DNA of 12,233 nucleotides from Verrucomicrobiota bacterium (GTDB lineage Bacteria; Verrucomicrobiota; Verrucomicrobiia; Verrucomicrobiales; DEV007): positions 1,296 to 13,528 of the forward strand of contig JAADHD010000398.1 of NCBI GenBank assembly GCA_013152075.1, in the 5' to 3' direction. A program made the translations under genes and the position numbers. Position 1 is the stretch's first letter. Each line of letters opens with the position of its first letter. Shown here piece after piece: positions 5,987 through 12,233 of the stretch. The notes under the pieces are model-generated. The model made no database searches. It was not told the DNA's origin and saw only the letters and a list, made by a program, of their open reading frames with translations.

Positions 5987-6020
5987 AAAGGCCTTCCGGA
6001 GAGATCCGGGAGGCCTTTTT
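5987..6020 (+). terminator. Intrinsic terminator after the second barrel gene
   Basis: A 14-bp stem pairs 5987-6000 (AAAGGCCTTCCGGA) with 6005-6018 around GAGA, with one T-G wobble, followed by TTTTTCTTTT. A smaller GAAGTT/AACTTC hairpin (5967-5985) precedes it. Its CCTTCCGG-GAGA-CCGG core matches the terminator at 4885, which supports duplication of gene plus terminator. Confidence 0.9.
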
Positions 6021-6036
6021 CTTTTGCTCTCAAAAG

Positions 6037-6064
6037 TTGACTGGATTCTATCTGGCAACATATT
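6037..6064 (+). promoter_or_regulatory. Possible sigma-70 promoter of the epimerase gene
   Basis: TTGACT (6037-6042), five of six for -35, is followed after 16 bp by CATATT (6059-6064), four of six for -10. It lies between the preceding terminator and the GTG start, where a promoter is needed because that terminator should stop upstream transcription. Confidence 0.35.
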
Positions 6065-6096
6065 CAGAAAAGCATTCATTTCATCCAAACTAGATT

Positions 6097-7104
6097 GTGT
6101 CCGAACAGAACAGCCAAAACGATTCACCCACCTTGCGCAAAGTACTCGTCACTGGCGCTGCCGGCTTTATTGCCTCCCGGGTTACCGCCCAACTTCTGGA
6201 AGCAGGCGTGGAAGTTATAGCCATCGATAATTTTAACGATGCCTATGATGCGCGCTTAAAACAATTACGCGTCAAGGAATTCGAGGGTCAGAGTCACTTA
6301 CAATTGATTGAAGGTAGCATTGAGGATGAAGAGTTAATCAATCGCGTGTTTTCAGAAAACGATTTTGACTGCGTGTTCAACCTCGCTGCCCGGGCAGGAG
6401 TGCGCTACAGCCTGGTTGACCCACATGTGTATTTCTCCACCAACGTCACCGGCTCACTGAATATCATGCAGGCAATGCGAGCGAACGAGGTGAAAAAACT
6501 GGTGATCGCATCCACGTCCTCTCTTTACGCCGGCCTGCCGATGCCGTTTAAGGAAGACTTGCCCGTCAATGAACCCTTGTCTCCTTACGCCGCTTCTAAA
6601 AAAGCGGCAGAAGTCATGGCCTTCACCTATCACCACCTGTTTGATCTGGACGTATCGGTGCTGCGCTATTTCACCGTTTACGGACCAGCAAGTCGTCCGG
6701 ACATGGCAGTATTCCGCTTTATCCGCTGGATTGATGAAGGGACACCTATCGAAATGTTTGGTGACGGAACCCAAGCGCGAGATTTCACTTATGTCGAGGA
6801 TATTGCCCGCGGAACAATTCTCGCCGCCAAACCCCTCGGTTACGAAGTGATCAATCTCGGAGGCGGCAACCAACCAACGTCGATGAATACTCTGATCGAA
6901 GGCATGGAAAAACGTCTTGGCAAAAAAGCGCTAATCGAAAACAAACCTTTCCATGCCGCCGATATGAAGGACACCTGGGCGGATATTTCCAAAGCTAATG
7001 ATTTACTCGGCTGGAAACCGGAAGTCAGTCTCGACGACGGCCTTGACCGGGCTGTTGAGTGGTACTTGCAAAACCGCGAGTTCGCCCAGGCGCTGGTGAT
7101 CTGA
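6097..7104 (+). CDS. NAD-dependent nucleotide-sugar epimerase, UDP-glucuronate 4-epimerase-like
   Basis: This is an extended short-chain dehydrogenase/reductase of 335 residues. The Rossmann motif VTGAAGFIAS (18-27) binds NAD, though the usual third glycine of GxxGxxG is alanine (A26). D44 is the likely ribose-binding acid. The active site comprises the Ser/Thr cluster STSS (139-142) and YAASK (Y164, K168). The segments NLAARAGVRYSLVDP (95-109) and YFTVYGPASRPDMAVF (191-206) are characteristic of UDP-glucuronate 4-epimerases, which make UDP-galacturonate for capsule, LPS or other polysaccharides. UDP-glucose 4-epimerase or a related dehydratase cannot be excluded. The start is GTG at 6097: an in-frame TAG at 6091 rules out more upstream starts, and no Shine-Dalgarno is visible. 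TTG at codon 13 is a weaker alternative. No glycosyltransferase neighbours are present, so the pathway cannot be read from context. Confidence 0.88.
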   Translation: MSEQNSQNDSPTLRKVLVTGAAGFIASRVTAQLLEAGVEVIAIDNFNDAYDARLKQLRVKEFEGQSHLQLIEGSIEDEELINRVFSENDFDCVFNLAARAGVRYSLVDPHVYFSTNVTGSLNIMQAMRANEVKKLVIASTSSLYAGLPMPFKEDLPVNEPLSPYAASKKAAEVMAFTYHHLFDLDVSVLRYFTVYGPASRPDMAVFRFIRWIDEGTPIEMFGDGTQARDFTYVEDIARGTILAAKPLGYEVINLGGGNQPTSMNTLIEGMEKRLGKKALIENKPFHAADMKDTWADISKANDLLGWKPEVSLDDGLDRAVEWYLQNREFAQALVI

Positions 7105-7124
7105 GTAAAGATCTTTCCAATCAG

Positions 7125-7150
7125 CGATGCGGGAACATCGTTTCAATTTT
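7125..7150 (+). terminator. Weak terminator-like hairpin between convergent genes
   Basis: CGATG (7125-7129) and CATCG (7136-7140) form a 5-bp stem around CGGGAA, followed by TTTCAATTTT. It lies 20 bp after the epimerase stop, in the 54-bp gap to the convergently transcribed RND gene. The stem is short, so termination is only plausible. Confidence 0.35.
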
Positions 7151-7158
7151 GCGCTCCA

Positions 7159-7737
7159 TTATGTCGATGAGCCCGTGTCGGCATGGCGGTTGACCATGTA
7201 GTAAATCACCGGCACAGCGATACGGCTGACGAGCAGAGATGCGATTTCACCAGCCATCAATGCTATGGCAAGACCCTGGAAAATTGGATCCATTAAAATC
7301 ACTGAAGCGCCAACCACCACAGCCATTGCAGTAAGTAACATTGGCCGAAAGCGAACCGCTCCGGCATCAATAACAGCATCGTGCAAAGGCATGCCCTGAC
7401 GCACACGCAGCTGGATGAAATCGACCAGTATGATGGAGTTGCGAATCACTATGCCCCCGCCAGCCATGAACCCAATCATCGATGTGGCGGAAAAAAAGGC
7501 CCCCATCATTCCGTGGGCAGGCATGATACCGATCAGAGAAAATGGAATGGCCACCATGACGATCAAGGGAGTGATGAATGATTTAAACCACCCAACCATG
7601 AGCACGTAGATCAAGATCAGTACCACAGCAAAAGCCAGACCTAAATCCCGAAACACTTCGATGGTAATATGCCACTCTCCATCCCACTTCATTGACGGCT
7701 CCATATCAAGAAAAGGCATACTGGCGTTAAGTTGCAT
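7159..7737 (-). CDS. RND efflux pump, C-terminal part in a shifted frame (last transmembrane block)
   Basis: This frame encodes the C-terminal part of the inner-membrane RND transporter whose first 900 residues lie in the overlapping frame at 7727-10438. From ATG 7737 it has 192 residues: KWDGEWHITIEVFRDLG, then membrane segments AFAVVLILIYVLMVGWF, FITPLIVMVAIPFSLIGIMP, SATSMIGFMAGGGIVIRNSIILVDF, RPMLLTAMAVVVGASVILM and GLAIALMAGEIASLLVSRIAVPVIYYMV. These are the TM8-12 region of a normal pump. The frame is open back to a TGA at 7783-7785. ATG 7737 has GGAG six bases upstream and overlaps the stop of the first frame, so separate coupled translation is conceivable. A one-base insertion in a formerly single gene, or a sequence error, is simpler. 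Sequence conservation in this part looks intact, which suggests recent or apparent disruption. Confidence 0.8.
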   Translation of the reverse strand: MQLNASMPFLDMEPSMKWDGEWHITIEVFRDLGLAFAVVLILIYVLMVGWFKSFITPLIVMVAIPFSLIGIMPAHGMMGAFFSATSMIGFMAGGGIVIRNSIILVDFIQLRVRQGMPLHDAVIDAGAVRFRPMLLTAMAVVVGASVILMDPIFQGLAIALMAGEIASLLVSRIAVPVIYYMVNRHADTGSST

Positions 7738-10438
7738 CCCTGGCTCCGAACTGACGTGCATCCAGACCAGCAAGCAATTTGTTCATTTCAAGAATCGCAT
7801 AAACCGGACTTTCTTTCTCCCCCGCTACATCACCAATAACATAAGTCACCGGCATGAGGTTTTTATGGTAAATACTTTTATCGATAATGTCCTCTTCGAC
7901 ACTCACCAACTCACCAAGAGGAACGAGAGGGGGGGGCGTTACAGCCATCCCCCCCTTTTCAGGTAAGGCGTTGGCGTCTCCAGAACGCACCCGAAGTCCC
8001 AACAATTGCTTGGCATCCGTTCGCTCTGAACGCGGCAGTTTCAGACGCAACATAACAGCCTCTTTTTCACGCGGCAAATGAGCCAGCTCAACATCGAGCC
8101 CATCAACGGCAATTTTCAGAGTCTGTGAAATCGTTTCGGCTGTGATTCCGTTCAAGGCGGCTTTTTCCTTGTCGATACGGAAGCGCATGCGTTGCTGATT
8201 GTGCTCCCCATACCAATCCACATCCACCACCCCGGGAACTGATTCGAATATGTGTTTCACTTCTAGCGCCAAGGCCTCTCGCTGCTCCCGATCATGCCCA
8301 TACACTTCAGCCACCAAAGTCTGCAACACCGGCGGACCGGGAGGCACCTCTGCCACAGCGATAGCGGCATCATATCGTCGGGCAATTTTTTCAAGTTTCG
8401 GCCGCACGCGCTTTGCGATGTCATGACTGGAAGCCTTACGGTCATGTTTTGGCAACAGATTCACCTGAAGATCCGCAACGTTAGCTCCTTGCCGCATAAA
8501 ATAATGACGGACCAAACCGTTAAAATTAAAGGGCGATGCGGTGCCGGCATATACCTGGTAATTCACTACTTCCGGCTCCCGGGCAATCACCGCTGCCATT
8601 TCCCTGGCGACTCGGGTTGTTTGCTCCAATGCACTGCCCTCTGGCATGTCGAGAATTACCTGGAACTCACTCTTATTGTCGAAAGGTAACATTTTGACTT
8701 TCACATATCCGATCCCTACCAAGCCCATACTACCTAGCAATAACAAAACCACCACGAGTAGAAAGCCCCACTGATGGGAAGGCTTAGCCAGCAAAAACCC
8801 CATCCACCGGCGGTAAGCACGTGTCATCCCGCCTTCTTTCTCATGACTACCATCATGCTTACCTCCCGCCGAAGGGCCCTTAAGTAAACGAATCGCCGCC
8901 CAGGGGGTGACTATGAAAGCGATGAGCAATGAAAACACCATCGCCGCACTAGCCCCAATCGGGATCGGGCGCATGTATGGCCCCATCAAACCGCCCACAA
9001 AAGCCATTGGTAAAATCGCTGCAATCACCGCCCAGGTAGCCAATACCGTAGGGTTACCCACTTCGCTGACAGCCTCCAAAGCCACCAAGGTCATCGATTT
9101 TCCGTGATTCTCAGGCAAACGCAAATGCCGAACAATGTTCTCCACAACCACGATGGCGTCATCAACCAGAATACCAATCGAAAATATCAACGCAAAAAGA
9201 GTAATTCTATTCAAGGTAAAACCGTAAAGGTAAAAGGTCAGCAAAGTAAGCGCCAAGGTCGACGGAATAGCAATCGCTACCACAATCGATTCACGCCATC
9301 CCAACATCAAGAGAATCAAAACCGAAACACTGAACACCGCGATACCCATATGAAAAAGTAACTCATTGGACTTTTCCGCAGCGGTTTCGCCATAGTGCCG
9401 TGTGATAGCCACGCCGACTTCATCCGGTATCACTCGCCCTTTCAGGGCATCCACCTTGGCGAGCACCGTTTCCGCCAAACTGATCGCGTTCGTTCCCGGA
9501 CGTTTGGCAACGGTGATCGTCACAGCAATCTCATCTCCATCCTGTGTTTGACTCACTCCATTATGCGCACCGACTCCTGCACCATAGAGCACATAATTTT
9601 GTGGATCGTCACCTCCATCCACTATGTCGGCCACGTCGCGAAGATAGATTGGCTTACCCTTATAGGCACCCAGCACAACATCACCGGCTTCTCTTGCAGA
9701 ATGCAAAAAAGCTCCGCTTTCAATCAAGATTTCTGTGTTGTGAGCAGTTACTTCACCTGCTCGATATTGACGATTGGCTTGTTGCAATACAGGGACGATG
9801 CCCGCGAGACTGAAATTTCTAGCCGCTAACTTGGCTGGATCAATCAATGCGCGAATCACCCGCTGTTGCCCGCCAATTAATTCTGTCTCAGCAACGTCAG
9901 GAATAGCTTTGATAGCTCCCTCTACCTCCGCCGCCAAACGCCTCAAGGTCACCGGATCGTAGCGCTGACTGTGCAAAGTGAGCGCCAGTATAGGAACATC
10001 ATCAATCGACTTCGCTTTGATCAGGGGGAAAGATACCCCTTTTGGGATTCTGTCGTAATTAGACTGTAGTTGCTGATTCAGTCTCACCATCGACTCCTGC
10101 TCGTCTTGGCCCACTTCAAAACGAACAATCACCAGACTCTGTCCCGGCTTGGATATACTGTAAACGTATTCAACTCCCGGAATTTCCCACAACAGTTTCT
10201 CCATGGGAGTCGTGACGCGCTCCTCGATCTCTTTAGCCGAAGCCCCGGGCATGGCGACCATCACATCAATCATCGGCACCTTGATCTGCGGCTCCTCCTC
10301 CCGCGGCAGATTGATAATCGCAAAAATACCGAGTAAGATCGAGGTCACGATCAACAAAGGCGTCAACTTTGAATTAATAAAGCCTTCCGCCAAACGCCCG
10401 GCCATACCGTGCGCCTCTACTGGATGTTCTTCGCTCAT
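7727..10438 (-). CDS. RND-family efflux pump, inner-membrane transporter, frameshifted before the C-terminal membrane block
   Basis: This is a proton-driven resistance-nodulation-division transporter that exports compounds through a tripartite complex. The 903 residues cover TM1 (about 26-43), the first periplasmic porter domain (44-360), TM2-6 with the proton-relay pair D426-D427 in GILVDDAIVVVEN, the cytoplasmic linker, TM7 (about 557-575) and the second periplasmic domain. The frame stops at TAA 7727-7729 just before TM8, whereas family members have about 1,050-1,100 residues; the rest continues in another frame (7159-7737). Joined at the likely indel, the protein would be about 1,092 residues. 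The ATG at 10438 overlaps the adaptor stop by 4 bases (ATGA), so translation is probably coupled. Substrate cannot be told; it is nearer multidrug-type RNDs than clear metal pumps, since I see no metal-specific signature. Confidence 0.9.
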   Translation of the reverse strand: MSEEHPVEAHGMAGRLAEGFINSKLTPLLIVTSILLGIFAIINLPREEEPQIKVPMIDVMVAMPGASAKEIEERVTTPMEKLLWEIPGVEYVYSISKPGQSLVIVRFEVGQDEQESMVRLNQQLQSNYDRIPKGVSFPLIKAKSIDDVPILALTLHSQRYDPVTLRRLAAEVEGAIKAIPDVAETELIGGQQRVIRALIDPAKLAARNFSLAGIVPVLQQANRQYRAGEVTAHNTEILIESGAFLHSAREAGDVVLGAYKGKPIYLRDVADIVDGGDDPQNYVLYGAGVGAHNGVSQTQDGDEIAVTITVAKRPGTNAISLAETVLAKVDALKGRVIPDEVGVAITRHYGETAAEKSNELLFHMGIAVFSVSVLILLMLGWRESIVVAIAIPSTLALTLLTFYLYGFTLNRITLFALIFSIGILVDDAIVVVENIVRHLRLPENHGKSMTLVALEAVSEVGNPTVLATWAVIAAILPMAFVGGLMGPYMRPIPIGASAAMVFSLLIAFIVTPWAAIRLLKGPSAGGKHDGSHEKEGGMTRAYRRWMGFLLAKPSHQWGFLLVVVLLLLGSMGLVGIGYVKVKMLPFDNKSEFQVILDMPEGSALEQTTRVAREMAAVIAREPEVVNYQVYAGTASPFNFNGLVRHYFMRQGANVADLQVNLLPKHDRKASSHDIAKRVRPKLEKIARRYDAAIAVAEVPPGPPVLQTLVAEVYGHDREQREALALEVKHIFESVPGVVDVDWYGEHNQQRMRFRIDKEKAALNGITAETISQTLKIAVDGLDVELAHLPREKEAVMLRLKLPRSERTDAKQLLGLRVRSGDANALPEKGGMAVTPPPLVPLGELVSVEEDIIDKSIYHKNLMPVTYVIGDVAGEKESPVYAILEMNKLLAGLDARQFGARDAT

Positions 10439-11550
10439 TCTTTTTCCTGAGCTGATTCTCCTACCGCTCCCTGCGCCTTTGTCGAGCTGACTTTCTGTCC
10501 ATCTCTCAATTCAGGTGGAGGCGATATCACCACGAACTCACCCGCTTCCACTCCTGCAAGAATTTCTATCCGTGTATTCTGGTTATCTCCCTGAGCCTCA
10601 ATGCTTGCATCATTTGAACGAACAATACGCAAACGCGCAATGCCTTCAGATTCAACAAACACATAATCCATTTGACCACGCTGAATCACCGCCTGCACAG
10701 GCACACTCAAGGCCATTCGTTTGTCGCGAGGGAGGTAAGCCCTTCCAAACTGCCCAGCGCGCAAAGCTGGATTTTTCTCCAGGTCGAGCTTCACTAGAAA
10801 AGTCCGGCTTCCCGGATCTGCCGCTGGTGAAATCTCTACCACTTTGCCATCCATATCCACTGCAGCGCCATCAACGCGAACGCGAAATTTTTCTTTCAGC
10901 TCAACCTGATTAGCGAAGGATTCGGCGACGTTGATTTCCAAGCGCAACAAAGTCGAGTCTTCGATACTAAACAGGGAGCGTCCAGGCGTTGCCAGATCTC
11001 CCGTTTCCATCAGCTTGCGCGTAATGGTTCCATCGAAAGGAGCCTGCACGCTGGCATTCGCGATCAACACTTCGGTTTCTTTTACCGATGCGGCAGCCAT
11101 TCGCTGCTTGGCCTGCACCGCATCAAATTCCGCGCGGGTAGCAGCCCCTGTAGCCATAAGATTGCGATAACGCTCGAGATCCCGGTCAGCCTTCTCTCTC
11201 GAAGCCAGGGCTCGTTCCAGACCAGCCTTCAACTCTTCGGCTTCAATCTCTGCAATAACCGCGCCCTTCTTCACTTTCACACCAGGCACGGCAAGCATTC
11301 TTAGGATGCGGCCCGTTACCTTTGCCGACACTTGCGCTTCGCGGTAGGGTCTCACGGTGCCAACCACTACATCAAATACCGGCACTTCTTCGCTCTTCAC
11401 AACCCTTGTCTCGACTCCAATCTCCGGAAGGGACGAGGCCACGGGTGTTTCAGTTAACGCTTTTGGTTGGCAGGAAACCATCAAAAAACTACTCAGCCCG
11501 ATCAAGGACAGTCCGAGCACTACTTGTTGCTTTGATTCAGTCACAATCAT
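10435..11550 (-). CDS. RND efflux adaptor (membrane fusion protein, HlyD/AcrA family), probable lipoprotein
   Basis: This is the periplasmic adaptor that links the RND pump to the outer-membrane channel. The 371-residue product starts with a hydrophobic segment ending LMVSC, so C27 is a likely lipid-modified cysteine; the lipobox is slightly atypical, with M at -3. The order is canonical: first half of the lipoyl domain (GTVRPYREAQVSAKVTGRI, 64-82, to about 104), an alpha-hairpin (about 105-163), second lipoyl half (ANASVQAPFDGTITRKL, 164-180, to 200), a beta-barrel domain (about 201-285, with ISPAADPGSRTF) and a membrane-proximal domain ending near GQKV. The start at 11550 overlaps the stop of the upstream channel gene by ATGA, and its own stop overlaps the pump start in the same way. 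All three should be made from one transcript and in coupled fashion. Confidence 0.93.
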   Translation of the reverse strand: MIVTESKQQVVLGLSLIGLSSFLMVSCQPKALTETPVASSLPEIGVETRVVKSEEVPVFDVVVGTVRPYREAQVSAKVTGRILRMLAVPGVKVKKGAVIAEIEAEELKAGLERALASREKADRDLERYRNLMATGAATRAEFDAVQAKQRMAAASVKETEVLIANASVQAPFDGTITRKLMETGDLATPGRSLFSIEDSTLLRLEINVAESFANQVELKEKFRVRVDGAAVDMDGKVVEISPAADPGSRTFLVKLDLEKNPALRAGQFGRAYLPRDKRMALSVPVQAVIQRGQMDYVFVESEGIARLRIVRSNDASIEAQGDNQNTRIEILAGVEAGEFVVISPPPELRDGQKVSSTKAQGAVGESAQEKE

Positions 11551-12233
11551 TTAGAAGAGGAATGTTCATTATCATTTATAATAGGTAAGCCTAAGGCATA
11601 GAGCAGGGAAGCCAGCGAAACCTGTTCTTCAGCTTTGGATTTGGCCAGCCTTACACGCGAACTTGTCAGGGCCGTCTCGCCGTCAATTAACTGTGTGCTC
11701 AATGCCAAGCCCTCCTTGAACCGCTGCCTCGTCAGCTTCAAACTTTCCTCCGCACTCGCAATCCCCTTGTTTGCCAAGATGATACGCTTACGTGCAGTTA
11801 TCAGATTCAAGCGAGCCGTTTCCACTTGTAGATTTATAGCCAGTCTTTGCTTGCGTTGCTGTTCGTCAGCCAGCTTGGCATCTTTCTGAGCCGCGACAAT
11901 TTTTGCCTTAGTCTCACCTCCGCCCCACAATTTCAGCCGAACCATCACTCCGACCATCCAACTGTCACCGGCACCACGCTCAATAAAACCCTCATCGTGA
12001 CGGCCGGAAGCAAAGCCGGATACGGTCGGCTTCCGCTCTGCTTTAGCACGGTCAACCCCGGCTTGAGCCTGCATCACCCGTTTTCCCAGCGCCTCCATTT
12101 CCGGCCGTTCCGCACTTGTTTGACTTGATTCCTGCAAGCGAATTAACCCTTTGGCCACCAAAAAGTGACTATCACTTTCCAAGCCAAGCAGAGCTTTCAA
12201 AAACGCGAGCGATATTTGTTCTACGTTGACAGA
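11547..12233 (-). CDS. TolC-like outer-membrane efflux channel protein, C-terminal part (partial)
   Basis: The frame is open to the right edge of the window, so its N-terminus lies outside; 228 codons are visible. A TTG at 12200 is internal, not a start. The visible part is one structural repeat of an outer-membrane efflux protein (OEP). It has a helix ending at a GL-x-S-type turn, a segment rich in A, R and E, a strand region (TVSGFASGRHDEGFIERGAGDSWMVGVMVRLKLWGGGETKAK), then long coiled-coil helices with the typical RQRFKEGLALSTQLIDGETALTSSRVRLAKSKAE stretch and the ending SLLYALGLP. It forms the trimeric exit duct of the tripartite pump. It is the first of the three genes and its TGA overlaps the adaptor ATG. 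The promoter of the operon must lie beyond the window. Start and signal peptide cannot be judged. Confidence 0.88.
   Translation of the reverse strand, partial: SVNVEQISLAFLKALLGLESDSHFLVAKGLIRLQESSQTSAERPEMEALGKRVMQAQAGVDRAKAERKPTVSGFASGRHDEGFIERGAGDSWMVGVMVRLKLWGGGETKAKIVAAQKDAKLADEQQRKQRLAINLQVETARLNLITARKRIILANKGIASAEESLKLTRQRFKEGLALSTQLIDGETALTSSRVRLAKSKAEEQVSLASLLYALGLPIINDNEHSSSK

Noticed and set aside
7109..7118. AAAGATCTTT palindrome after the epimerase stop as an operator or terminator
   Set aside because: Short, AT-rich and without loop or T-run; expected by chance in an intergenic stretch of this composition.
7727..7740. Programmed +1 frameshift like that of prfB
   Set aside because: There is no typical slippery codon before the stop (it reads ACT TAA C) and the SD-like GGAG spacing does not match the known prfB arrangement, so I treat it as one possibility only, below a simple indel.
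9104..9829. Long plus-strand open frames opposite the RND pump
   Set aside because: They lie entirely antisense to a well-conserved pump gene and show low-complexity or arginine/histidine-rich translations with no recognisable domain.
1..12233. CRISPR arrays, tRNA genes, insertion sequences, integrases, toxin-antitoxin pairs
   Set aside because: I looked for regular repeats with spacers, tRNA-like cloverleaf patterns, terminal inverted repeats with transposase-like frames and small paired genes, and found none that hold up.

Overview
The window looks like chromosomal DNA of a Gram-negative bacterium. Three genes encode outer-membrane components: two small beta-barrel proteins ending in phenylalanine and a TolC-type channel. 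The style of the proteins points, with moderate confidence, to the Planctomycetes-Verrucomicrobia group, perhaps a marine Verrucomicrobiota. The clues are a secreted protein made of two beta-sandwich modules of the kind often fused to sulfatases in that group, a 'GESHGGGVGVVIDGCPP'-type chorismate synthase, generally weak Shine-Dalgarno sequences, and a small zinc-ribbon protein after rpsT. This placement is an inference from memory of family members, not from a search.

Left part (1-3030, minus strand): the N-terminal 220 codons of gatB, cut by the window edge; aroC upstream of it, separated by 56 bp; then a secreted protein of unknown function with two carbohydrate-binding-like modules. Middle part (3031-7104, plus strand): rpsT behind a recognisable promoter; a 78-residue zinc-ribbon protein; two paralogous small outer-membrane beta-barrel proteins (Gcw_chp-like). 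Each barrel gene is a single-gene transcription unit closed by an almost identical strong intrinsic terminator. Then comes a UDP-glucuronate 4-epimerase-like NAD-dependent sugar epimerase. Right part (7159-12233, minus strand): a tripartite RND efflux operon in the order outer-membrane channel (cut by the right edge), lipoprotein adaptor, inner-membrane RND pump. The genes are linked by 4-base ATGA overlaps, which indicates translational coupling.

The points most worth a second look are three. The RND pump gene is split into two overlapping reading frames by a +1 shift just before its last transmembrane block. A clean sigma-54 type -24/-12 element lies upstream of the second beta-barrel gene but not the first, suggesting that the two paralogues diverged in regulation. 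The long leader of the first barrel gene contains several perfect inverted repeats. I found no CRISPR array, tRNA, insertion sequence or phage gene. I see no convincing sign of a wholly new multi-gene system; the unknowns here are individual proteins and regulatory sites.
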